Positions 18,953-27,996 of a stretch of DNA of 37,990 nt are shown here, piece by piece. Origin of the DNA: Calocera cornea HHB12733 (lineage: Eukaryota; Basidiomycota; Dacrymycetes; Dacrymycetales; Dacrymycetaceae); the NCBI GenBank assembly GCA_001632435.1, contig KV424094.1, positions 18,194 through 56,183 of the forward strand, read 5' to 3'. The stretch's first letter is position 1; each line of letters opens with the position of its first letter. Under the pieces are notes generated by a model. The model saw nothing but the letters and a program-made list of their open reading frames with translations. It did not search any database and was not told the origin of the DNA. The translations under genes and the position numbers were made by a program.

Positions 18953-20551
18953 ATGTCCCACCTGCACGCCCCTCACCCCCCGCACGCGTTGGCGCCCGGC
19001 CACGTCTTCCATGGCCACAGGGTCATCGCCGATGTTCTGGTCCCACGCAAGGGATGGTGGAACTACAAGTCCATGTGGCGGCTCAACTTTGCCATCATGA
19101 GCGCCCTCCTCTCGCAAGCCACCGGAGGATACGACGGCTCGCTCCTGAACGGCCTTCAGTCCATTGGCTACTGGACGACATTCTTCAACCATCCCGCCGG
19201 GGCCATCCTCGGTGTCCTAAACGTTGGCATTTCCATCGGCCAGAGCGTTGCGACGATCGGTGCCGGCTGGCTTTGCGACAAGTTCGGCCGTCGCATCCCG
19301 CTCGGCGTCGGCTGCTGGATCGTCATTGTCGGCTCCATCCTCGGTGCCGCGTCGACCAACTTCGGCATGTTCCTGGGTGCCCGTATCCTCGTCGGCTTTG
19401 GCGACGGTCTGTGCCAGGTTGCGAGCCCAACCATGCTCGCCGAGCTGGCTCACCCCAGCCAGCGTGCGCAGATTCAGAGCATGTACGCCCCATCATACCC
19501 GCTCGGTGGTATCGTTGCCGCCTGGACGACATACGCCACGTCCAAGTACACGAGCAACTGGTCCTGGCGTCTTCCCCTCGCCCTGCAGGGAGTATTCGCC
19601 CTTCTGCAGTTCTGCTGTCTCCTGTTCTGCCCCGAGTCGCCCCGATGGCTCGTCGCGAACGGCAGGGAGGACAAGGCGCGCGCGGAGCTGATGAAGCATC
19701 ACATGAACGGCGACGACAACACGGAGCTGGTCGAGCTGGAGATCATGGAGATCAACGAGCAGATCAAGCTGGACAAGCTGCAAAAGTCTTACTCCTGGAT
19801 GGAGTTCTTCCGCACCAAGGGCAACCGCCGTCGTTTCTGGACGATGATCTTCTTCCCGCTCGCGCGTCAGTTCACCGGCTCTAACCTCATCTCGTACTTC
19901 CTCCCGCTCGTGCTCAAGTCCGCCGGGATCACGAACAGCAACACGCAGCTCCTGCTCAACGGCGGTGTCAACATCTGCGCATTCGCGTTCGCTATCTCCA
20001 CCTTCCTCTACATCGACAAGTTCGGTCGCCGGCCCGTGCTCATCCTCCCCATGGTCCTGTGTACCATCTCCCTGGTCATCTGGACCATCCTCTCTGCCCT
20101 CATCATCGAGTCCAACTACACCAAGCCCGCGCTCGGGTACGGTGTTGTCGTCATGGTGTTCTGGTTCCAGGGCTGGATCCACATCTTCGACGCGGCGGCC
20201 GAGCCGTACATCCAGGAGATGTCGACCTTTGCGCTGCGTTCCAAGATCGTGGTGATGTGGCAGTTCGGGCAGCAGGTCGTCGGGTACATCAGCTCGTTCG
20301 CCAACCCCGTGGCGATGGGCAACATCGGCTGGAAGTACATCATCCTCTACGTCGTGCTCGACGTCTTCTACATCGTCATCATGTACCTGTTCTTCCCCGA
20401 GACCAAGGGCCGGTCGCTCGAGGAGTGTGCGCGCGTGTTCGACGGCGACGAGGACGTGGACGCACGCAAGGACCTCGAGCTGGAGGGCGGGAGCCAGGAA
20501 AAGATCCACGAAGACGAGACGGCCAAGTACCCGGTAGAGCACGTCGAGTGA
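18953..20551 (+). CDS. MFS sugar-porter family transporter 2
   Basis: Paralogue of the transporter at 10564, similar along its whole length by eye: both have KGWWNY..MWRLNFA-type N-termini, SQATGGYDGSLLNGLQS, FNHPAGA, RQFTGSNLISYFLPLVL, NGGVNICAF and AAEPYIQEMSTF. It has 532 residues, PESPRWL at 227-233 and PETKG at 482-486, about 12 membrane segments and an acidic tail. The conserved EPYIQEM replaces the more common PVEIFP-like word before segment 11, so the pair may form a distinct subfamily. The start is the first ATG (histidine-rich MSHLHAPHPPH N-terminus). No intron. It shares a divergent promoter with the dioxygenase; together with transporter 1 it brackets the oxidase and dioxygenase genes. 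Substrate unknown, probably a sugar. Confidence 0.92.
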   Translation: MSHLHAPHPPHALAPGHVFHGHRVIADVLVPRKGWWNYKSMWRLNFAIMSALLSQATGGYDGSLLNGLQSIGYWTTFFNHPAGAILGVLNVGISIGQSVATIGAGWLCDKFGRRIPLGVGCWIVIVGSILGAASTNFGMFLGARILVGFGDGLCQVASPTMLAELAHPSQRAQIQSMYAPSYPLGGIVAAWTTYATSKYTSNWSWRLPLALQGVFALLQFCCLLFCPESPRWLVANGREDKARAELMKHHMNGDDNTELVELEIMEINEQIKLDKLQKSYSWMEFFRTKGNRRRFWTMIFFPLARQFTGSNLISYFLPLVLKSAGITNSNTQLLLNGGVNICAFAFAISTFLYIDKFGRRPVLILPMVLCTISLVIWTILSALIIESNYTKPALGYGVVVMVFWFQGWIHIFDAAAEPYIQEMSTFALRSKIVVMWQFGQQVVGYISSFANPVAMGNIGWKYIILYVVLDVFYIVIMYLFFPETKGRSLEECARVFDGDEDVDARKDLELEGGSQEKIHEDETAKYPVEHVE

Positions 20552-23500
20552 GGTGCTGGGACGCATGGGCGGGCAACGCGCTAGGGCGCTGCTTGGGCTC
20601 AGGGCAGAAATACTGGGGCTTTAGTTGGTAGATTGCGATTAGACGATGCGCTATCCGATCCACCCAATGATTGTTGTGTATTTCTAGTACAATAGTGCCA
20701 ATTGCGGTTCTTTTGTCATTGCCCTACCGTGCGCCTTTGCCTGGTTCTTTGCGTAAATAAACAATAGAAGCACTTCAGTGTGCCTGACAGCGAATCCTTT
20801 GTTCGAAGAAGACATTGTAGAACGGGCCAGACGAATGACACTTGCTGTCGTTCTACATACACTCGTCGACAGGTATGCCGTGGTCGATAGGCTCTGGGTT
20901 GCAGGATAGGCTTGCCCTGCAGGATAAGCTTTCTCCTCCGTTGTATGGCGCTTTCTTCCGTTAGAGTTTTCCTTCTCCCAGGGTCCTAGCCCTGTTCGCT
21001 ATCGGACCGGGAGCGCGCCGGTGATCGAGGGTTAGGGTTGCAGAAGCCCCCGCCTGGCGTCATCGGCCGCTTTCATTGCTTCCGCGCCGGGGCTCCACAC
21101 GGACCGAGCGCCCCCGTCGGCCCCTGTCCCTGCCCGTTAGCCTTGCCTTCCCGGCGGCCCTCCACGCGCGCCCTGGTGCCACCTCCAGGGGGTGGAACAT
21201 TTCACATGCACAGTGCACACGCCGACCTGCGCCCCCCTCTCCCCTCCTCGCTCTCCACTGTACGCTCCGCTACCCGAGACTAGTTTATCCGAACATCGCC
21301 TCTTGCCACACACGCCTCCGTGGTCGGTCCCGATAGGTCATCAGCTTCTGTCACCAGCTTTTCGTGCGCGGCGTCGTCCCATCATGCCGACTGTGTTCGA
21401 TAGCTTCGTTCAGTCGCGTAGGTGACCACAAACTACTTGAAACACGCTCGATTGAGTTCGCACTGCGATTCCGAGTGCTCAATCAGGATGTAATCGATGA
21501 TTTGCATGCCCGAGAGCGACGATTCAGCCAAGCCGCCAAGAACTTCGCCGGGTGTATAACGGCCTCGTCCCTCGCCTACCACAGGCTCTAGGACGCGCCT
21601 CGTCGAATAATATTCCCATCCCCCAGAACGTTCGCCTCGAAGCGCTTCCTGCGAGGAAACGTTGGGAGAGGACCAGCTTCATGCCCCTCTGTGGGTCTTT
21701 CTTCCCCATCAGCATCTGCAGATGCTTTGAAATTGGATGTGGAATCGCGTGTTGCCACCGAAGAACGATCTCACCATTCTTGCCACCCTGAACGACAGCA
21801 TGGGCGGCCAGTGACTGGGTAGGCACACTCTAGCAACGAAGAGAGAGCTTCCACAGTCTGTACACTACCCTCCCGAGCGCTGAACAGTTGTGAACGCCGC
21901 GCTATGGTGTGTATGTGGCCACATAGTCGTTGATCGGCGAGATCTCCATCTTGGGCCTTCGGAACCACTCAGTGGGTGGCGCAGCCTTCAGCTCGTGCCG
22001 AACGGACGATGAGAGGACTGTCATGGACTGTCCTCGTACACTATAACTACCCACCCAGGCACCTTTTTGTCGGGCATGGTGTTCGCTATACATCACAGAG
22101 TCTTGGGCAACGGCAAGAATGGCTCAAGTAGCCTAATTAATCAATGAGCAAGCTGATTTTGGCTCTAAACTCGCCCACATACGGCCGCCGCTCACCCACG
22201 CACACGACGTCTGCACCTGCACAAACAGCCGGCGATCGTTATCGCTCGCGCCGTGTGCCGCGCCTAGGTTCTACCGTTGGAGCTTCTCCTTCAGCGACGT
22301 GCGGGGAGCTCACTCCTCACGCGCTCGCTCCTGGCCTCAAAAGGAAAGCGTGGGCGTTGGGAAGCGGAGCGGATCGGACCGAGTGTAAGGACTGCGGGCT
22401 GTCGGGCTGCACCCCGCTCAGAGAGGAGGGAGGAGGACAGAGGAAGAGTTTGGGGCGAGCGCCCTGAGAGCTGTCGGCAGAGACGCATCGAGACTAGACA
22501 CTACGGTAGTTCCACGTACAGTGCTGTACAGCAGCATTAATGGAACTAAGTATTCACCCGGTCCTCCAGCGCCGGCGGACAAACGCACTGAACAAGTTGC
22601 CCGCCTTCTCCTGCACGGTGACAGTGTGCGTCATGGAGAGAGAACTTGGTCCTCAGTCCATACAGTACACTTTCCTACCCCTGATTAGAGCCCTCACCAG
22701 ATCCCATCAGCCCGCTGATGGGATGCCGTACAATTACCACATGCCGTCCCGTCGGCAACCAGTTGGGCAGAGGCCAAATCCATGTTCGGCCTAACATATC
22801 ACCGTAACGGTTGCGGCGGTTCGTGTCTGAACACCTCTGAGGAGTAGTGTACGACTGCCTGCAGTGACAAATGAGCACTTGAAAGGAAGGTCGACATCGC
22901 CACGTCCCCCCAATTTTAAGCAGATCCACGTGATCATTTGAATACAGAAGGGCCCTCCGGGCTATACCCGTCCAATTGCGCTAGAGGGCATGGCCTTCAG
23001 CAAGAAAGGTAGAGTAGCTTCTAATGCAAGTACAGGAATCTGTTCATAGAGAACATTTGTTTCGACTGCTGTAGGTATGAATGCTACAGTACCACCGTAA
23101 GTACCGGGACCATTATGTAAATTGTGTGCGCTCACCCCCCCGGCCCTCCCCCCACCCACCCACCCGTGCCAGCGCAGCTCGCTCAGCATATATGCAACAA
23201 AGTGCAAACTGCCTTCCACAAACCAAAATGAACCTGGCTGGACCCATCAGGTGGTCAAAACGCTGCCAAGCCATCCAGTCCCGAGGCCGTGTCGCGAAGG
23301 CACATGATAAGCGGAAGTATAACCCGAGTTAGGAAATTTGCCACGGCAGCCAACTCTGTTGGACAGGGACTTCCGTCGATCACCTTGCGGTTCGCTAGTT
23401 GGACCCTTGACAAGCGCCCACCATCACAGGTCACAGACGATACCACTATGAACTTGCTGTGCTCCGCTTATGAGCTGGATGGCCTGCGGACGACAGACGC

Positions 23501-23775
23501 TCGTGTGATGGCACATGGGGAGACGATACCTCGCTGCTGTCGACAGGATCTGGCGGGCTGTACCGAGCTGTCCACAAGTCGAGTGCACCGGCGGTCACAC
23601 ATCCGCCGACAATACTCATCTTTACTGTCTGCGGTGAGCGACAGCGGCCGACAAGAGGCGACGTTGTCCTGCCTGCCTTGGCTTTCTTAAACTCAATGAC
23701 TATGCCGGATCTCGCTCACTCAACAGCAGACGTTCCCAGTTTCGCCCTTCCGTTCGTCCCCCTATTGCACTCATC
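20552..23775. other. 3.2-kb intergenic region without a recognised gene
   Basis: Only short open frames on both strands. Three neighbouring minus-strand fragments between 21524 and 22096 look somewhat protein-like but match nothing I recognise, so they may be a decayed gene or chance. It also holds a perfect small hairpin (22701-22724), a GTACAGTGCTGTAC palindrome (22517-22530), and C-rich runs near 23135-23165. The last few hundred bases are the promoter of the next gene. Confidence 0.55.
22701..22724. repeat. Perfect 11-bp inverted repeat with 2-nt loop
   Basis: ATCCCATCAGC, then CC, then GCTGATGGGAT. It forms a perfect hairpin in RNA or a cruciform in DNA. Not adjacent to any gene I recognise. 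Confidence 0.85.
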
Positions 23776-24556
23776 ATGTCCACCACCACCCTTTCCAATC
23801 TCTGGTCCGCCTTCTGGCCGCTCCTGCCGAGTCACCTCGTACCGACGTTCGGGATGGCATCCCTAACCCAAGTGCTCGTCTTCATCTCCGGCTGTGGGCG
23901 ATATCGCTCGCCATCGCAGCGCTCGTCGATCCTTACCGCGTCGTCGTGCGGCTTCATGACAGTCTGCTCGCTGCCGTTCTTCCTCGACTGGGTCCAGAGC
24001 GGTGGGAACTTGGCAGCGGTTCAGCCCAGACCAGCATTGGCCGAGACAGCATGTGTCGGGCTCATGGCATATATGATATTGTAGGTGATGCCCGTTCGGC
24101 CCACGAGGGAATACCTGACATGTGTGCAGTCACCTCGCCCTTGGCGTGCTATTCTACCGAAGAGAGCTCCTACTGGGATGGCATTGGATCCACCACGCCA
24201 TTTTCACCTTCGTTTTATCATTCGCCATCCGCAACCACGTCGCGCACTACTTTGTGCTCGCGGGCACGATGGAATTCCCGATCTACGTCATGTTCGTGGG
24301 CTTCCTCGAGCCCTCACTCCGCAACGACTATCTAACCGCCGTGACCACATTCGCCTTCCGGATCGTCTTTCACCTCATCTTGCTGGTGCAGTGGTGCCTT
24401 CCCACCAACCGCCTCTTGGTTGGATCGGGAATCAACCAGTGGGTGCCCGCGAGTCTCGCTATCACAGCCTTGCCGGGGCACATCCAGCTCTGCTATAGCA
24501 CAGTGCAACGCGCCATCCGATCGTCGAAGCAAAAACAAGCTCTGCTCAGCCCTTAG
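23776..24556 (+). CDS. TLC-like multi-pass membrane protein, copy 1
   Basis: Exons 23776-24080 and 24130-24556 (intron 49 bp, phase 2) give 243 residues. Mostly hydrophobic with about six or seven membrane segments. The pattern AETACVGLMAY...LGVLFYR...GWHWIHH (His123, His124)...AGTMEFPIYVMFVGFLEP...FRIVFHLILL resembles the TLC (TRAM-LAG1-CLN8) family: a segment ending in a short basic loop, a His-His pair, and a Glu-x-Pro pair in the next segment. The junction was chosen by analogy with the paralogue 1.5 kb downstream, which has its intron at the same codon position and phase. TLC relatives act on or sense lipids in ER or plasma membranes; the exact role here is unknown. Family assignment is moderate. 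Confidence 0.72.
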
Positions 24557-25231
24557 ATTTTGGGATTGGACATGATGCCTGTGTGCCGGGACATTCCGCA
24601 TCCGTGGGCGAGACGTGTCTACCAATACATTATACGATTCTTCGATAATACCTGTGACTCCCCCCCATGTTGGATCATAATCCCACCTCTAGATCTTGCT
24701 CTCATGATCATGCCGACAGGGTCAAGAGGTGCTGTTTATTCACTCTTCATGCATCCCCCCGCTTAGAAATTTCTCGGGTTCTCGGATCCTCGTTAAGGCG
24801 AAAACCATCCTTTGGCAGTGCAACCGGCGCACATGGACTGTCACCCCCATGGACGGTGGCTCAATGCCCACGTGACGTAGAAACTCCCGCCTCATTACAA
24901 CAAGACCCTTGGACCCTTCGCACCATGCGCTTTCCTTGTCTATGATTTGCATGCTGTGCCTAAGCGATGGTCTGCGGGCAGCTGATGGGCGTCTGCCGTC
25001 GGCATAACTCTCACGGAACCGAGCCCGCAGGCCATATCTAGCGGGAGACTTACAACGCCGGCGCATAAGCGAGCGGAGGTCAGCGCATGCCGCGTGCTCC
25101 ATCCGCCGTTGAGAATTGCTATTCTGAGCCACTTGGAGAGATATAATGAGCTGCAGCAATATCTGTCGTGCGCTCAGCATTCGCTTCCTTCAGCGCCATA
25201 CCCCGCACATACTCTACTCACCAAGACAACT
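24557..25231. other. Intergenic region between the TLC-like paralogues
   Basis: Contains the 3' end of copy 1 and the promoter of copy 2. No ORF with recognisable content was found; a minus-strand 146-codon frame (24740-25180) overlaps the promoter and is unsupported. Confidence 0.65.
25142..25147 (+). promoter_or_regulatory. TATA box of TLC-like copy 2
   Basis: TATAAT, 90 bp upstream of the ATG at 25232. Confidence 0.4.
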
Positions 25232-26029
25232 ATGTCATCCGTAATCGACCCTCTTCTCTCCAGCCCTTCCGCCGCTCTCTGGCCCTTCTTGCCACCGCAT
25301 CTCGTGCGCACCTTCGCACTTGCCTACCTCTCCAATGTCCTCGTCTTCTTCTCCGGCTGCAAGAGGTACCAAAAGCCAGTCCAGCGCATGTGGTTCCTCT
25401 CCGTCTACGCAAGCGGCGCGATGACCGTCTGTGCGCTGCCGTTCTTCGTGGACTGGCTCTCGAACGGGTGCAGCATGGCCGCTATCAAGCCGCGGACAGC
25501 GCTCGCCGAGACAGCTTGCGTGTCGTTCATGGCACACTTGTTTGCGTGAGTACAAGCCGGCATTCCCATATATCAACGCTAACCGTCACCGACCAACAGG
25601 GACCTCTCACTCGGTCTCATCTTCTACCGCGATCACCTGCCCCTGGGCTGGAAATGGATCCACCACAGCATCTTCATCTGCCTTCTCTCTTACACACTCT
25701 CGCACGGGCTGAGTCACTTCTTCACCCTGGGCGGCATGATGGAGCTCCCGATCTACGTACTATTCCTGGGCTTCTTGGAGCCGCAGCTCAAGAGCGATTA
25801 CCTGAACATCGGCGTACTCGTCACATTCCGTATCGTCTTCAACGCCATCCTCGCGGCACAGTTCTGGCTCCCGTCGGTCCAGATGCTGTGGGTGCACACT
25901 GCGCCGTGGTGGGTTTGCGGCGCGCTGAATACCGCGATCATCCCCGGGCATATCTGGATCATGCACCGCATTGTGGGACGCTTCCTGCGGGAGCGAGGGG
26001 AGAAGCGCACGGCACGACTGGCGGAGTAG
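25232..26029 (+). CDS. TLC-like multi-pass membrane protein, copy 2
   Basis: Exons 25232-25545 and 25600-26029 (intron 54 bp, phase 2) give 247 residues. Tandem paralogue of the gene at 23776: shared LWPFLP.HLV.TF, VLVF.SGC.RY, MTVC.LPFF.DW, AETACV, FYR...LGW.WIHH (His126, His127), MMELPIYVLFLGFLEP, FRIVF and a PGH near the C-terminus. The N-terminus is a few residues longer. An upstream in-frame ATG at 25094 exists, but the TATA box at 25142 and the alignment with copy 1 favour 25232. The charged tail (RFLRERGEKRTARLAE) is probably cytosolic. As for copy 1, TLC-family membership is inferred from pattern only. Confidence 0.74.
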
Positions 26030-26349
26030 TCAAAGGATTGCTCGGCCCAATAGGGCCATCTGCCGTGCCGCTGGGAGAGAGATAGAGAATTGGACGGACT
26101 GTTCGCCTTATATTGCCACTAATAGCGCTGTACTTTACCTGGACGTGCCATAATGACGAGGTTGCCAAGGATGCCTGTCCGCGCGGGAAGATGGGATTAC
26201 CCCCTTGTGGTACGTTAAGTTTCGCAGCGAGCAGAGGGAGGCACATGCCGTCCCCTCTCCCTCCAGGCTGCGCGCTCAAACCTCAATCCCACAACGCTGC
26301 ATCACGTGCCTGAAGCCAGCATCAGCATACACGCAGTGGACGGGCAGAG

Positions 26350-26835
26350 TCAGCTTCCGAGCTGGCATTTACTTCCGGTAAACAGAGCTACTTCCCCCAG
26401 TCCATTTGACTCCGCTGTGGGACTTGATTGCCCGCAGTCTATTGCTTCCGCCGGAGTCATCTGCTTCCATTAACGCTAGGGTTCCGTTTGACAGTTTGCT
26501 TCCGGTAGGACCTCTGCTTCAGCAGAACATCGTCAACTCCACCACATTTGCTTCTCCGCTTAACCCTTGCGTCCCTTTGACCTTGCTTCCGCTTCTCCAG
26601 TACTAGTTACAGCACTTTCTCTTTGGAGAGTCACTTCATTATTGACAGGTTGGTTCCGCTGATGGTCTACTTCCGGCCACAACCTTACTTACGTCTACCA
26701 CCCGCTTCCTTCTGCTTCCCACTGGATTCCGCCCGGTTTTGGTGTTGTCTCTGCTTCGGCTCCTGGATCTGCAGCGGAGGTATAAACCCTTCTGGAACGG
26801 GAGCAAAGAGACCTTCATGCGCAAAAGCAGGCGCT
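26350..26835. repeat. Degenerate TTTGCTTCCG array 1
   Basis: Words of the type (T)TTGCTTCCG or ACTTCCGG recur every 15-45 bp: 26352, 26370, 26441, 26462, 26485, 26547 (TTTGCTTCTCCG), 26583, 26670 and more up to about 26755. After about 26780 the inverted form appears (AACGGGAGCAAAGAG at 26797, GCGCAAAAGCAGG at 26819). The spacers are not conserved. Similar arrays lie at 30618-30940 and 37242-37644. Confidence 0.65.
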
Positions 26836-27873
26836 GTACCCACCGATTGTCACGAGACTACTTACACTCACGCCAAACGTCAGGCGGCACGTACTCGAGT
26901 CTACTGTACTCCCGTCGCCCATCATACCGTACACGCGCTGGCCACCAACATCCGTATTTCAGCACGCGCATGTACTGGTCCACGCATGCAGAACTGTCCG
27001 AGCAGGCGCGACATGTTCAACGTGTCACCAACGCCATGCCTCGACACCTCAGAATCACAGTCTACATTATTGTTTTTGCCAACAATATGCCCCCCCCCCC
27101 TCCCTCCCATGTCTAGTGCTCTCGGTGGATACAGACGAATCTCGTGCCCTCGTCATCCGGAGTGCACGCTCCCACGCTGCATCCCACTGCCAACTTCCGG
27201 TGCTTCGTGAACTATCATCAAGGCTTCCTTACGCCGAGATGTGTCACAGCCACTTGCCAACACCTGACAACTAACCAAAACGTCACACTGTCAACACATA
27301 CAGCGCATGCACCTGAGCGCACGTTCGTCTTTCCAGCGCGGTTCTCCTCTGGGAAGCTCGCAGGCCCATCCTCGTCCGGATCCCGAGAGGCTTGGGCTCT
27401 GTCATCAGTTTCCTTTTCTGGGCCAATCATCATCAGTCTGTCTCCCATTTCCGTCGCTTGACTGTCCAACCCCGTTCTCTTGGCTCAGTCTTTTGCTCGA
27501 GAACCCATCAGCTCGGCCTTGCTTCTACTGAGACAAGCTGAACAGAAAAGAGTCTTCGGCTGCTCAGTCTCAACATCAGCGAGCATGGTACCGCCGCCGC
27601 CGCCGCGTGGATAGCCTGGAATGCAACACTTGCGACGGGGTGACCGGCAGCTCCAGCGTGTCGCCTCAGTCTCGCACGGTCCAGTCCGCGGTCCGGAGCG
27701 ATCTGGCCGACACACCTTCCACCTTCGCACCTTCGTGGCGGGCATGGCATTGTTGTCATCCACTCCAGCACTGAGCTTGCTACGCCCTTAAACCCCTCTG
27801 TGCCTGCGAACGACCCTTCTTGACCCTTCTTTCCCGCGCTTTTCGAAGCGGGCCGTGCGATTGCCAAATTGGC

Positions 27874-27882
27874 CATAAATAC
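27874..27882 (+). promoter_or_regulatory. TATA-like box of the phosphoesterase gene
   Basis: CATAAATAC, about 115-123 bp upstream of the ATG at 27997. Confidence 0.4.
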
Positions 27883-27996
27883 AGCTCGTTGTGCTGGCCC
27901 GATGTGTCCGCAGGCGTCCCCTCCGAGAGCTCTCTGCACAGTGGAAATCGCACCTGCTGTCCGTCCTCCGCTCTGTTTGTTGCCTCGACCCTCAAG

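Larger units (their letters stand above)
26030..27996. other. 2-kb intergenic region with the first TTTGCTTCCG array
   Basis: No gene recognised. It includes a degenerate TTTGCTTCCG array (26350-26835), a run of 11 C near 27090, a GCC-trinucleotide run near 27591-27607, and the promoter of the phosphoesterase gene at its right end. Confidence 0.65.

Noticed and set aside
21524..22096. Three neighbouring minus-strand fragments that look faintly protein-like
   Set aside because: I could not join them through credible introns or name a family, so they are described only as possible remnants in the intergenic entry.
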